DNA of 20,299 bases, from positions 1 through 20,299 of the IMG/VR virus record IMGVR_UViG_3300010354_000888; one strand, 5' to 3'. The notes under the pieces were generated by a model. That model had not been told where the DNA came from. It saw nothing but the letters and a program-made list of their open reading frames with translations, and did no database searches. This document shows positions 7,272-15,559 of this stretch, in pieces. The position numbers were made by a program, and so were the translations under genes. Source of the DNA: a virus. Each line of letters opens with the position of its first letter. The stretch's first letter is position 1.

Positions 7272-8018
7272 ATGCCCGTCACAGTCGGCTCCCTCACGCT
7301 CTCCCGGTTGCAGGAGTTCCCGTTCGCCCATGGTGGCGACAGCCTCACAGGTCAGACCGCCAGGCGCTGGCCCGTAAAGGCGCTCTGCACCCCGGCCGAG
7401 TGGCTGCAACTGGACGGGATCTATGCCGCATGGAGGGCCTCGCGCCTGAGCGATCCCGACACCATGGTGTCACTGGCGATCGGCTCCACCGTCAACACCT
7501 CCGGCCAGCTCTGGGGGATGACCTGGAGCAACGTGGCCGCCTGGTTCACCGTGCCGCCGACACCCACCGCTGCCGGCGACTACGTGTCGGTCAGCTTCGA
7601 GCTCGTGGATGCCGCGCAGCAGCTGGCGGTCATGCTCCGCAGTGACGCGATCGCGACGGAGGTGCAGGACAACGAGAGCACTTATGGCACCTACTCCCTG
7701 GGTGGCGTCACCCTCAACCTCACCGCGCAACTGAACGACTACGACGACGGCCCCACCGCAGAGATGACCGCCGGTGGCACGCACGTCATCAAAGGGCCTC
7801 TGGCGGCCAGCCGGATCCGGCGAGTGCAGGGCTGGACGCACACCGCCAACGCCGGCACCACCATCCGCGGCTGGTACGAGCAGCAGATCGCCACCCTGCC
7901 GGCAGTGAACGCCGCATGGCCGATCAGTCCGCCACGGATCGAGCAGACGCCGGTGATCGTCAGCGGCGCGCGGGTCACGCGCTACCTCGTCTCTATTGAC
8001 CTGAAGGAGATCCGATGA
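7272..8018 (+). CDS. Distal tail / minor tail protein
   Basis: A 248-residue protein directly after the tape measure gene, the usual place of the distal tail protein that joins the tube to the baseplate. The N-terminal half is mixed, with conserved-looking Trp residues (RRWPVKALC, EWLQLDGIYAAW, WGMTWSNVAAW). The C-terminal half is beta-rich and ends in VTRYLVSIDLKEIR. This pattern suggests a sandwich-type virion protein. The assignment rests on position and on this appearance; no diagnostic motif is recognised. The ATG lies 8 bases after the tape measure stop with no strong Shine-Dalgarno sequence. The stop overlaps the next start (ATGA). Confidence 0.6.
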   Translation: MPVTVGSLTLSRLQEFPFAHGGDSLTGQTARRWPVKALCTPAEWLQLDGIYAAWRASRLSDPDTMVSLAIGSTVNTSGQLWGMTWSNVAAWFTVPPTPTAAGDYVSVSFELVDAAQQLAVMLRSDAIATEVQDNESTYGTYSLGGVTLNLTAQLNDYDDGPTAEMTAGGTHVIKGPLAASRIRRVQGWTHTANAGTTIRGWYEQQIATLPAVNAAWPISPPRIEQTPVIVSGARVTRYLVSIDLKEIR

Positions 8019-11000
8019 CCGTTGATCTCCGCGCCATCGTCGCCTGCGACTTGGGCCACCTCATCAGCGGTGATGTCGGCAGCAACCACATCAGCGACCG
8101 TTCCGGGCTGGTGATGACTTCCGGCCGGCTGACGATCGAAGGCCTGCTGTCGCCCGCCCGCGGGACTGCCGTCAATCTCCTGGTGGCCTGCCCGCAGTTG
8201 AATCGGGTGACGCGGTTCCCGAAGGTGCTGCGGGTCATCCGCGCCACGTCCTACCCGCTCGACAACAGGACGGAGGTTGAAGTCGGCTGCATGCTGACCC
8301 TGATGAAGGAGCGGAAGGACAAGGCCACCTATTTCGCCTCCGGCAGCAACCCGCTATCAGCCCAGGCGCTGCTCACGCATTGCCTCGCAGCCATCGGCGT
8401 GACGTTGACGCCGGGCACGCGATCACTCACGCGCAGCTACCTGCTATCGCAGGTGGACCTGTCGCAGGGTTATGCGCAGATCATCGGTGATCTCATCCGC
8501 TCAGAGAACTGCGTCGGGCGCCTGCGGCCGGATGACACTCTGGAGATCATCGACATCAGCCTGAGTCAGGGCCGGCCCGGTCCGGTGCTGACAAAGGATG
8601 ATCTAGTGAGCATCGAGCCGATCAGCGGCGGGCAGGATCCACCGGACCAGTTCACCGTCACCTACAACGCCGTCGAGCGGCAGCCGGGCGACTCGTCAAC
8701 ACCGGTGCTGCCGGATTCGTACTGGACCACAAGCACGACGTACTCAGATCCTGATTACGTTTACATTCGATACACCGACTTTCAGGGGCAGGATCAGGCC
8801 TTTGCTTACTCAAATGCTGCAAGGACGGAAAGCCAGACCAGATACGAGGCAATCGAATACACCGACGCCGACGGCAAAAAGCAGAAACAGGAGGTTGCAA
8901 CGTACAAGATCGACACAAAATACTCTGCCGTCGGCGCTATCAACTCCGGGTTTCTGTCTAGCACGCTGAGGTACAACCTCAGGCCTGTTGACTTCTCCGC
9001 TAGCGCGGCCGGCATCGGCGTGACATGGTACACATACAACGTCACGAAGGATGGGCCGGTTCTGTCCACCGAAGCCACGGAGCAGCGAGTTTCAGAGATG
9101 GAGTTTGCCGGGGGCATGAGCATCCCGGATTACGTCAAGATTCAGGAGAACGGATCGGCTTTCGCTTACTACGTGCCTAATTACGCCACTTCTGGCATAG
9201 TCACGACGCGCACGGTGGTGAAGTATGAAACCGTCACCGTACCCATTGCTGGTGGACTAGAGCGCACGAAGACAAGAACCGAAACCAGCCGATGGATAAG
9301 CCGTGGCCTCACCCAGGAGGGCCAGCAAGAGTTTCAGTGGGCACTGAAGGACCGCGCTGATAACGACATCGTGCCGGGCCTGGTTCAGCAATACCAATCC
9401 CTCCGGTACGAAGGCACCGAGGTATCCACCAGCGAAGGAAAGCCCGCAGTCCCATCGCGCCCGCTCCCCCAGGAGGCGACCGCCGCCGCAATCGGTGGGC
9501 AGTCCACCAGCAGCAAGACGGCAACCGGCACCGTTCTCTACTCCGCTGGTCAGTCGCCGATCGACGCCATCACCACAACGGCCACCTATGACATGCCGTA
9601 CTGTCCGGATGACATCAGCACGCCGGGCACTGCGCAGGCCGCTGCGTTGGCGTTCGGGCAGAGCGAGGCGGCGCTAGATGTCGGGCATGCGTTCGGCTAC
9701 AACATCGTCACCAGCTTTGATCGGCTGCCGACACTGGAGCTGTCCACGGTCTACGTCCGCCTCGCCGGCATCGAGGTCGCATTCCTCACCGACAGCCTGT
9801 CATACGCCTTCGATGCCTCCGGCATGGTGGTCAGCTCCGATCTGATGCTGCTTGGCGTGAGCGGCTACTACGGCGCCACAGCACCCGCCACCAGCTGGAT
9901 TCGCCTTGCATCCTCGCCGTCGGCGCTGCCGCAAGCTCCGACGCCATCAACGAGCGTGGCGATGAAGGCGAACAGCATCAGCTATCCCGTCGGCGGCGTG
10001 GACCCGCGCAACCCTGGCGCCGTGTTCGCGCTGCTGGGCAATACCGGGGCCGACACCTTCGGCACCTATCAGGGCACGCCCCAGCTGGTCGGCCCCACGC
10101 TGGAGCTGGACGCCTTCGCCCTCGCCGCTGGCCCCACGGTTGACGTGGCGGACTTCAACTATGCGCTAGACACTGGCACTGATGTCGTTGACCTGGCAAC
10201 AGGTCCGGTGGTGGAGTTTGCATGGGTTACGACCATTGCAAGCCCTGCAGCGACAGTCGCCCTGACGCCGTTCGCACCGGCGATCAGCACAGGCGCGCGC
10301 GTGGCAGTACCTGCCGCCGCCTTGCAGGTCGAGGCTGCGGCTCCCGCTGTGGCAAGCGGCGCCACCGTGACAGTGCCTACTGCAGCTGTCGTCGTGGCTG
10401 GCGCGGCTCCCGACCTGGTGGGCCGGCAGAAGACCATCGTCAGCGTCCCAGCCGCAACTATCGAGCTGGCGGCAACTGCTCCGGTCATCCGGCGCGGTGC
10501 TGGTGTGCTGGTGCCAGCGGCAAACATCGCACTTGCAGCATCGGTGCCCGTGATTCAGACCGGAGCTGTCGATCCGAATTACGCCAACGTCTCTCTGTTG
10601 CTGCACATGGACGGCAGCAACGACAGCACCACATTCACCGACAGCGGGCCTAATGCCCTGACGGTTGAGGTTGTCGGCGGCGCGAAGATCACCACAGCAA
10701 ACAAGAAATATGGCACCGGCGCACTGACTACTGCAGTGAGCGGCGGCTATCTGCGCATCGCCTCAAACGGTGTCTTCAACATGGGGACATCACCGTTCAC
10801 GATTGAGTTCTTCACATACTGCTCGGATCAGAGCAATGTCTACGCCGCGCTGATCGGCAATGCGTCGTCGTGGGGCACCAACGCCTGCAGTATCAGATTC
10901 GATGACACGAACGGTCCCCAGCGCTTCCTGGTGGCGTGCAACACGTCAACCGGCGGGACCACGCTCTTCAGCACAAGTTCGACATACACCTTCAACCAAT

Positions 11001-11254
11001 GGAGGCATGTGGCCGTTGTTCGCAATGGAACCGCCATGCAAATCTATGTGGATGGCCAGCTGGCCGGTAGCGCGACGATCTCCGCGTCTGCTCAGTTCGA
11101 CTGGTCTGCTGGCGGATACTTCTACGTCTGCTATTCCTTCGACGGCGCCAACAGCAACTCCAGAGAGATCACGGACGAGATCCGTGTTACCAAGGGGATC
11201 GCGCGCTACACCAGCGCATTCACGCCACCGGCTGCAGCGTTTGCCGATCGGTGA
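8015..11254 (+). CDS. Large baseplate/tail tip protein with repeat stalk and LamG-like lectin domain
   Basis: A 1079-residue protein, probably part of the tail tip and host recognition. Residues 1-215 form a compact domain with strands and helices such as LIRSENCVGRLRPDDTLEI and PVLTKDDLVSIEPISGGQDP, resembling hub-like domains that often follow distal tail genes. Residues about 230-470 are Tyr/Thr-rich beta sequence encoded by lower-GC DNA. Residues about 470-640 return to typical style. Residues 742-853 form five repeats of 22-24 residues. Residues about 851-1079 are a LamG/concanavalin-like jelly roll, with NVSLLLHMDGSNDSTTFTDS, the strand FTIEFFTYCS, WRHVAVVRNGTAMQIYVDG and EITDEIRVTKGIARYT. 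Such domains bind carbohydrates, so a role in surface sugar binding is inferred. The start has AAGGAGA (8004-8010) 4 bases upstream and overlaps the previous stop. Confidence 0.72.
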   Translation: MTVDLRAIVACDLGHLISGDVGSNHISDRSGLVMTSGRLTIEGLLSPARGTAVNLLVACPQLNRVTRFPKVLRVIRATSYPLDNRTEVEVGCMLTLMKERKDKATYFASGSNPLSAQALLTHCLAAIGVTLTPGTRSLTRSYLLSQVDLSQGYAQIIGDLIRSENCVGRLRPDDTLEIIDISLSQGRPGPVLTKDDLVSIEPISGGQDPPDQFTVTYNAVERQPGDSSTPVLPDSYWTTSTTYSDPDYVYIRYTDFQGQDQAFAYSNAARTESQTRYEAIEYTDADGKKQKQEVATYKIDTKYSAVGAINSGFLSSTLRYNLRPVDFSASAAGIGVTWYTYNVTKDGPVLSTEATEQRVSEMEFAGGMSIPDYVKIQENGSAFAYYVPNYATSGIVTTRTVVKYETVTVPIAGGLERTKTRTETSRWISRGLTQEGQQEFQWALKDRADNDIVPGLVQQYQSLRYEGTEVSTSEGKPAVPSRPLPQEATAAAIGGQSTSSKTATGTVLYSAGQSPIDAITTTATYDMPYCPDDISTPGTAQAAALAFGQSEAALDVGHAFGYNIVTSFDRLPTLELSTVYVRLAGIEVAFLTDSLSYAFDASGMVVSSDLMLLGVSGYYGATAPATSWIRLASSPSALPQAPTPSTSVAMKANSISYPVGGVDPRNPGAVFALLGNTGADTFGTYQGTPQLVGPTLELDAFALAAGPTVDVADFNYALDTGTDVVDLATGPVVEFAWVTTIASPAATVALTPFAPAISTGARVAVPAAALQVEAAAPAVASGATVTVPTAAVVVAGAAPDLVGRQKTIVSVPAATIELAATAPVIRRGAGVLVPAANIALAASVPVIQTGAVDPNYANVSLLLHMDGSNDSTTFTDSGPNALTVEVVGGAKITTANKKYGTGALTTAVSGGYLRIASNGVFNMGTSPFTIEFFTYCSDQSNVYAALIGNASSWGTNACSIRFDDTNGPQRFLVACNTSTGGTTLFSTSSTYTFNQWRHVAVVRNGTAMQIYVDGQLAGSATISASAQFDWSAGGYFYVCYSFDGANSNSREITDEIRVTKGIARYTSAFTPPAAAFADR
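10238..10573 (+). repeat. Five 22-24-residue beta repeats in the tail tip protein
   Basis: Five consecutive units share the pattern VPAAxxxLAAxAPVIxxGA: from 10238 (ASPAATVALTPFAPAI), 10304, 10370, 10442 and 10508 (LVPAANIALAASVPVI). The third unit has two extra residues. They probably form a stiff stalk carrying the lectin domain that follows at once. Confidence 0.8.
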
Positions 11255-11261
11255 CACGGAA

Positions 11262-11277
11262 ACCTAGGCCACTAGGT
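11262..11277 (+). other. Short inverted repeat between tail genes
   Basis: ACCTAG and CTAGGT form a perfect 6-base-pair inverted repeat around GCCA in the 33-base gap before the gene starting at 11288. No T tract follows, so it is not a standard terminator. It could be a weak message hairpin or chance. Confidence 0.35.
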
Positions 11278-11287
11278 CTAGCCCGCC

Positions 11288-11719
11288 GTGCCTGTCACCA
11301 TCAGCCTTTACAACCACACCGCGAAGCTGTTCGCTGATGGCAGCAACGCTGCCGGTGACACATACAAAGTCCGACTGATGTCGGCGGCGACATTCAACGC
11401 CACGCACACCACCTTGGCGGCCACCAATGGCACGGAGGTTGCTAACGGCAATGGCTACATCACCGGCGGCGCCACGCTTTCTGGCGTGACCGTGGCAACA
11501 ACCACCACGAACGATGCCACGTTCGACGCCAACGACGTCACCTGGTCCGCCTCTGGTGGCAGTATCAGCGCTGTGGCTGCGATTCTCTACAACGACAGCG
11601 ACACCAATGATCCGCCGTTGGCCTTTATCGACTTCGGCGGAACCGAGACGGCAGGCGATGGGACGGACTTCAAGATCGTCTGGAACGCTTCCGGCATCTT
11701 CACCTTCACGGTGGCCTGA
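11288..11719 (+). CDS. Small beta-rich virion protein
   Basis: A 143-residue protein from a GTG start. It is Thr/Ala/Asn-rich with alternating strand patterns, for example YKVRLMSAATFNATHT, VTWSASGGSISAVAAILYND and TDFKIVWNASGIFTFTVA. This style is common in small phage structural proteins found near tail tip and fibre genes. No catalytic motif, signal peptide or membrane segment is seen. The family is not named with confidence; a baseplate or decoration role is inferred from position only. No clear Shine-Dalgarno sequence precedes the GTG, and a short inverted repeat lies just upstream. The next gene starts 2 bases after the stop. Confidence 0.65.
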   Translation: MPVTISLYNHTAKLFADGSNAAGDTYKVRLMSAATFNATHTTLAATNGTEVANGNGYITGGATLSGVTVATTTTNDATFDANDVTWSASGGSISAVAAILYNDSDTNDPPLAFIDFGGTETAGDGTDFKIVWNASGIFTFTVA

Positions 11720-11721
11720 CC

Positions 11722-12123
11722 ATGACCTTCACCATCACCCCAGGCGAACTTCAATACGAGCATGGCCTTGTGCTCAGCGGCCAGAGCTACAAGGTCTTCT
11801 GCGCCACCACCGGCACCCTGACCATCGCCAGCACCGTCACGCAATGGGAGGCGGCAGAGATCGCCGCCACTGGTGGCTACGTCGCTGCTACCGGCACCAT
11901 TGCCGCCGGGGCGCTGAACACCACCACGGGCCGATGGGAGTCGCCGGTGATCTCCGGGCAGTTCGGTCCTGCTAGCGGTGCCGGGTTTCAGTTCGACGCC
12001 ATGATTATCAAGATCGGCACCGCGCGGACCAGGCCCTATGCGGTGCGCTTGTTTCCCACGCCGATCGTGCTTGCATCCGGCCAGACCCGAGGCTTTCAGT
12101 TCACGTTTGGCGTGAAGCCGTGA
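11722..12123 (+). CDS. Small virion protein of unknown role
   Basis: A 133-residue protein, beta-rich and poor in charged residues, with stretches such as YKVFCATTGTLTIASTVTQW and GFQFDAMIIKIGTARTRPYA. It resembles the preceding gene product in style and may be a partner of similar fold, but clear sequence identity is not visible. It begins 2 bases after the upstream stop and its own stop overlaps the next start (GTGA), so the three genes 11288-13589 are probably translated as one coupled set. The function is unknown; a tail-associated structural role is inferred from context. Confidence 0.65.
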   Translation: MTFTITPGELQYEHGLVLSGQSYKVFCATTGTLTIASTVTQWEAAEIAATGGYVAATGTIAAGALNTTTGRWESPVISGQFGPASGAGFQFDAMIIKIGTARTRPYAVRLFPTPIVLASGQTRGFQFTFGVKP

Positions 12124-13589
12124 CCCTCAAGGTTGACCTGGAGGATGTGCCATTTGCCATCCTCGAAGCGGTCAAGGAACGGATCCTGGGGAATCGCCGC
12201 CGACTGCAGGGACAGCCCGAGCCACGCCCGCGGCCGTCATTGCGCCCCAGGCCGCAGCTCAGGAAGTTTGGCGCCAGCTCGCAGCGGTGGGTGAGGCCGG
12301 AGCCGGCAGCGGTGCCAACGGGACAGCGCAACATCGGCCACCTGTGGCGGTTCACCACTGACGAACCGCTATTCAATGATGGCGTGACGTACGGGTTCCA
12401 ATCTTTTACGATCCAGCCAGCTCTTGGCCCAAATCCGCCCGTGCTGGTGTCAGGTCCAGCGGTTGCGCGTGTTCAGAATCTGCTGATCGGCTACAGGCGC
12501 ACTACTCGCCTCTATTGCGGCAACGGGTCACAGTATGTCGAGATTGAACACGGAAACACGCAGGCTCAGCTGATTCCGACCTACTCGGGATTCCCGTACG
12601 TGCAAGGCCAATCGCCCCTGCAATCAGTAGCGGCGAATGTCTTCTGTGGTCAGGTTGACGCTTTTAACATCATCATCCTGCCGGCGGGCGAGGATCGATT
12701 CGTTGTGCTGTTTGTCGCTTACAACAGCATGGCGGCCGTCAATGATTACGTGCCGGTCAACGGCCCAACCAGCACAGACATCTTGGGCAGGGATTTCGCT
12801 TCGGCCACATTCCCTGATTACGGCCCCCCGTATCAGCCGACGCCTGGCAGCGCGGTCTATTACTCTGATCTGCAATCATTCACTACTGATATTCGATCTT
12901 CTAGCGTGAAGCGCTGCTTTATCTGCAGCAATAGCCGAATCAGAGAGATCAGTTTTCCCTCCAAGATGTCATCGCTGCTCAACACCATTCTGCCACCAGC
13001 GCAGACGGAGCGGCGCATTGTGCAGACCGGTGCGCTCTCGCCATCCGGCGCGATTCTCGTTGCTCCCGTTGACGTTCCGGTGTTCACGCCGTCCATCAGT
13101 GGCGGCCGTGTCGGCATGTATGCGCTCTATTCAGACGCAAACACGCCGGAGGTCTACAACTTCTCGATCAACCCAGAGAACACCGCCTACCTGTCCGCCG
13201 AGAGCATCAACGCCTGGCAGTCCCTGATTGGTGGCGTCGTGCGTCCCATCCCGTCGTCGCTGCGGTGGGTCATGGAAGACACCAGCGCGGGAGGGGCCTA
13301 TGCGCCTGGGGCGGTCGGCAACCAAGACTTCTTCGACACCAACCTTCCGTTCCGGTACGGCACCTGGCGGGTGCCGAATCAGCAGCCGGAGTACCGCGAG
13401 GACTACACCTATGACCCAGCTTCCTACTCGCGCGACATCGAAGCGCATCGGATGCGCCGCATCGGAGTGTCGCCGGTAGAGGAGTTCGAGGGCAGTGAGC
13501 TCTACACCGTCAGCGACTGGGGTGAGCCCGACTACTGCCGCCGAGTCTGCCTGGCGATGGGCTTCACCGATGCCGACTTGAGGCCATGA
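12120..13589 (+). CDS. Unknown virion-associated protein, 489 residues
   Basis: The start is GTG at 12120, overlapping the previous stop. Residues 1-24 form a short amphipathic start (VPFAILEAVKERILG). Residues 25-62 are a basic Arg/Pro-rich linker (QPEPRPRPSLRPRPQLRK). Residues about 70-330 look like a beta-rich body with many Tyr and Phe. Residues about 380-489 are acidic and Tyr/Asp-rich and end with EPDYCRRVCLAMGFTDADLR. The DNA from about 12360 to 13000 is visibly lower in GC than its surroundings (28 of 60 bases at 12841-12900). I do not recognise the family. A tail tip, fibre-attachment or receptor-facing role is possible from its location after the lectin-bearing tip protein. The stop overlaps the next ATG (ATGA). 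Confidence 0.65.
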   Translation: MTLKVDLEDVPFAILEAVKERILGNRRRLQGQPEPRPRPSLRPRPQLRKFGASSQRWVRPEPAAVPTGQRNIGHLWRFTTDEPLFNDGVTYGFQSFTIQPALGPNPPVLVSGPAVARVQNLLIGYRRTTRLYCGNGSQYVEIEHGNTQAQLIPTYSGFPYVQGQSPLQSVAANVFCGQVDAFNIIILPAGEDRFVVLFVAYNSMAAVNDYVPVNGPTSTDILGRDFASATFPDYGPPYQPTPGSAVYYSDLQSFTTDIRSSSVKRCFICSNSRIREISFPSKMSSLLNTILPPAQTERRIVQTGALSPSGAILVAPVDVPVFTPSISGGRVGMYALYSDANTPEVYNFSINPENTAYLSAESINAWQSLIGGVVRPIPSSLRWVMEDTSAGGAYAPGAVGNQDFFDTNLPFRYGTWRVPNQQPEYREDYTYDPASYSRDIEAHRMRRIGVSPVEEFEGSELYTVSDWGEPDYCRRVCLAMGFTDADLRP

Positions 13590-13714
13590 CCGAGCAGCTG
13601 CAACAGACCACCGATGCACAGGCTGCCCTGGTGGAAGCCGCGCAAATGCGGATCGCGACGCAACGTATCCGGCTGCAGCAGAAACAACAGGCTCGGAAAG
13701 CTAGCGGGCGATGA
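13586..13714 (+). CDS. 42-residue Gln-rich helical protein
   Basis: A short frame beginning MTEQLQQTTDAQAALVEAAQ and ending in a basic Gln/Arg/Lys-rich helix. It starts at an ATG that overlaps the stop of the upstream gene (ATGA at 13586-13589), a strong sign of translational coupling, and ends 12 bases before the scaffolding gene. The whole sequence is predicted helical by eye. The function is unknown; it could be a small scaffold or head-assembly helper. Confidence 0.5.
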   Translation: MTEQLQQTTDAQAALVEAAQMRIATQRIRLQQKQQARKASGR

Positions 13715-13726
13715 AAGCGTGACGCT

Positions 13727-14497
13727 ATGCGTTTCCCCCACCCCTGGCCCACTGTTGACGCCAATCCTCCTGGTGAGATCGACGGCGGCGGTGCTGCACC
13801 GGAAGACACGGCCACCAATGGCGACGACAACGCCGACGAACTGACCAAGCTGCGCAAGCTGGCTGAGAACCTACGAGAGGAGGCCCGTCGTGAGCGGAGC
13901 CGTGCACAGGCGGCACAAGCTCAACTCAAGGAGATCGGAGACGCCAACCCGAAGGTCCTCGAAGAGGCTCAGCGCCGGGCCGAGAAAGCGGAGCAGGATC
14001 GCCTACTGGCCGAAGAGCGGGCGAACCTCAAGATCCAGCAGATGCAGAAGCAGCTGGAAGACAAGACCGCGAAGGTGCTCAGTGAGGCCCAGACCCGCGC
14101 CCAGGCGGCCGAACGCGAGGCCCTGCGCGTCAAGGCAGAGCGGGACTTTCTTGCTGCTGATGGCCTACTGGAAGCCTCCAGCGTCGATGGCCGCACGCCG
14201 TTCGATTACGTCTGGCTGTTGCATGGCGACCGGATCGCGGAAGACACTAGCGGCCGCTACATCAAGGACGAAAACGGCCTGCCACTGCTGGATCCAGAGA
14301 CTAACAAGCGGGTCACCGTAAAGGATTTCTTCTCCAAGCTCCGCGACGATCCCGTGCATGGGATCCACTTCAAGCCCCGCTATGGCTCCGGCGGTGGTGC
14401 CCGCGGTGGCTTCGACGGCCGCGTCAGCAGCGGACAGGATCTGTCGCGCCTGAGCACTGCTGAGAAGTTTCAGGTGGCCTTCGGCCGCAAGTCCTGA
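13727..14497 (+). CDS. Capsid scaffolding protein
   Basis: A 256-residue protein that probably guides major capsid protein assembly and is then lost. Residues 1-38 are acidic, Gly/Pro-rich and disordered. Residues about 38-145 are a long charged coiled coil (LRKLAENLREEARRERSRAQ, then further Glu/Lys/Arg/Gln-rich heptads). Residues about 145-215 are a compact domain with TPFDYVWLLHGDRIAED and TVKDFFSKLRDDP. A Gly-rich linker (GSGGGARGGFDG) leads to a C-terminal helix, LSTAEKFQVAFGRK, which may bind the capsid protein. The layout and the position directly before the major capsid gene are typical of scaffolds in phages with HK97-fold capsids. No protease motif is visible. There is no strong Shine-Dalgarno sequence. 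Confidence 0.8.
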   Translation: MRFPHPWPTVDANPPGEIDGGGAAPEDTATNGDDNADELTKLRKLAENLREEARRERSRAQAAQAQLKEIGDANPKVLEEAQRRAEKAEQDRLLAEERANLKIQQMQKQLEDKTAKVLSEAQTRAQAAEREALRVKAERDFLAADGLLEASSVDGRTPFDYVWLLHGDRIAEDTSGRYIKDENGLPLLDPETNKRVTVKDFFSKLRDDPVHGIHFKPRYGSGGGARGGFDGRVSSGQDLSRLSTAEKFQVAFGRKS

Positions 14498-14519
14498 GCA
14501 AGCCGTGCCCGTGGCTTGC
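14498..14519 (+). other. Hairpin in the leader of the capsid gene
   Basis: GCAAGCC (14498-14504) pairs perfectly with GGCTTGC (14513-14519) around an 8-base loop, just after the scaffold stop. No T tract follows. The 111-base gap to the capsid gene is the longest gap between same-strand neighbours in this part of the window and also contains TGGCG/CGCCA around TGA. A message-processing or stability role is possible; no convincing promoter was found. Confidence 0.4.
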
Positions 14520-14608
14520 GGCTGCGGGCAACTTGCGGCGATACGGGGAAGCGTGATGCACCCCAGCTGGCGTGACGCCACCGAAACCAACACCCCAATT
14601 CTCTACCA

Positions 14609-15529
14609 ATGGGACTGACTCTTCTGGAGGCGGCCAAGTCGGAGCGTGATCCGGCCCGTCTCGCCGTTATCTCCGAACTCTCCGAGGGTGACCTGATGGG
14701 CGTCGTGCCCTTTCAGGACATCGAAGGCGAAGGCGTCTTCTACGACCAGGAAGGCGAGCTGCCGGCCGTCGGCTTCCGTGGCATCAACGAAACCCTTGAG
14801 GCCACCTATGGGGTGATGAATCCCCAGGCCGAGAAGCTGAAGATCATGGGTGCGGAGGTCGATGTAGACACCGCCATCATCGACATGCGTGGCCCTCAGG
14901 CTGTCGCCGATCAGGTGCGCATGAAGGTCCGCTCCCTGCGGATGACCTTCGAGGATCAGTTTATCAACGGTGACGAGAGCACCAATCCTCGCGCCTTCGA
15001 TGGCCTGCGTCGTCGCATCAATACCGGCAGCTCCCAGGCGATCAGCATGGGTGGCGCTCTGTCGCTCTCCGCACAGGATGAGCTGATCGACGCCTGTGAC
15101 GCGATGGGTGGTCAGAAGTATCTGATCATGAACAAGAAAATGCGTCGGCGCCTCAACACCGCCAGCCGCAACTCCTCCATCGGTGGATTCATCAACTACA
15201 CCCTGGATGAGTTCGGGCGTCGCGTGACCCAGTACGGCGACGTGCCGATCATCGTGACGGACGTCAACGCACAGAATCAGCCGATTCAGCCCTTCACCGA
15301 AGTATCGAGCTCCACCAGTATCTATTGCGTGGCATTCGGTGATCTGCTCACCACCGCCATTCAAGGCCGCGCCCGTGGCCAGTTCGGTGTCAGCGTGCGG
15401 CAGCTCGGCGAAGTGTCGGATGCACCGGTCGATCGCACCCGCATCGAGTGGTACTGCGGCATGGCTGTCTACAACGGCCGATCTGCTGCCCGCCTGACCG
15501 GCGTGACTGACGCGGCCGTGGTGGCCTGA
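14609..15529 (+). CDS. Major capsid protein (HK97-like fold)
   Basis: A 306-residue protein proposed to form the icosahedral shell. Features fitting this family are the N-terminal arm (LLEAAKSERDPARLAVISEL), the acidic E-loop-like segment EGEGVFYDQEGELPAVGFRG, the spine-helix region AVADQVRMKVRSLRMTFEDQ followed by FINGDES, and the A-domain stretch QKYLIMNKKMRRRLNTASRN with VTQYGDVPIIVTDV. The fold was not computed, but the phrase pattern FEDQFINGD...FDGLRRRI is typical of capsid proteins in this size class. It follows a scaffold gene and precedes a small accessory gene. The ATG at 14609 has no Shine-Dalgarno sequence, which is notable for a protein needed in large amounts. Confidence 0.85.
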   Translation: MGLTLLEAAKSERDPARLAVISELSEGDLMGVVPFQDIEGEGVFYDQEGELPAVGFRGINETLEATYGVMNPQAEKLKIMGAEVDVDTAIIDMRGPQAVADQVRMKVRSLRMTFEDQFINGDESTNPRAFDGLRRRINTGSSQAISMGGALSLSAQDELIDACDAMGGQKYLIMNKKMRRRLNTASRNSSIGGFINYTLDEFGRRVTQYGDVPIIVTDVNAQNQPIQPFTEVSSSTSIYCVAFGDLLTTAIQGRARGQFGVSVRQLGEVSDAPVDRTRIEWYCGMAVYNGRSAARLTGVTDAAVVA

Positions 15530-15559
15530 TCCCTTCTATTCACCCTGAGGTAACACATC

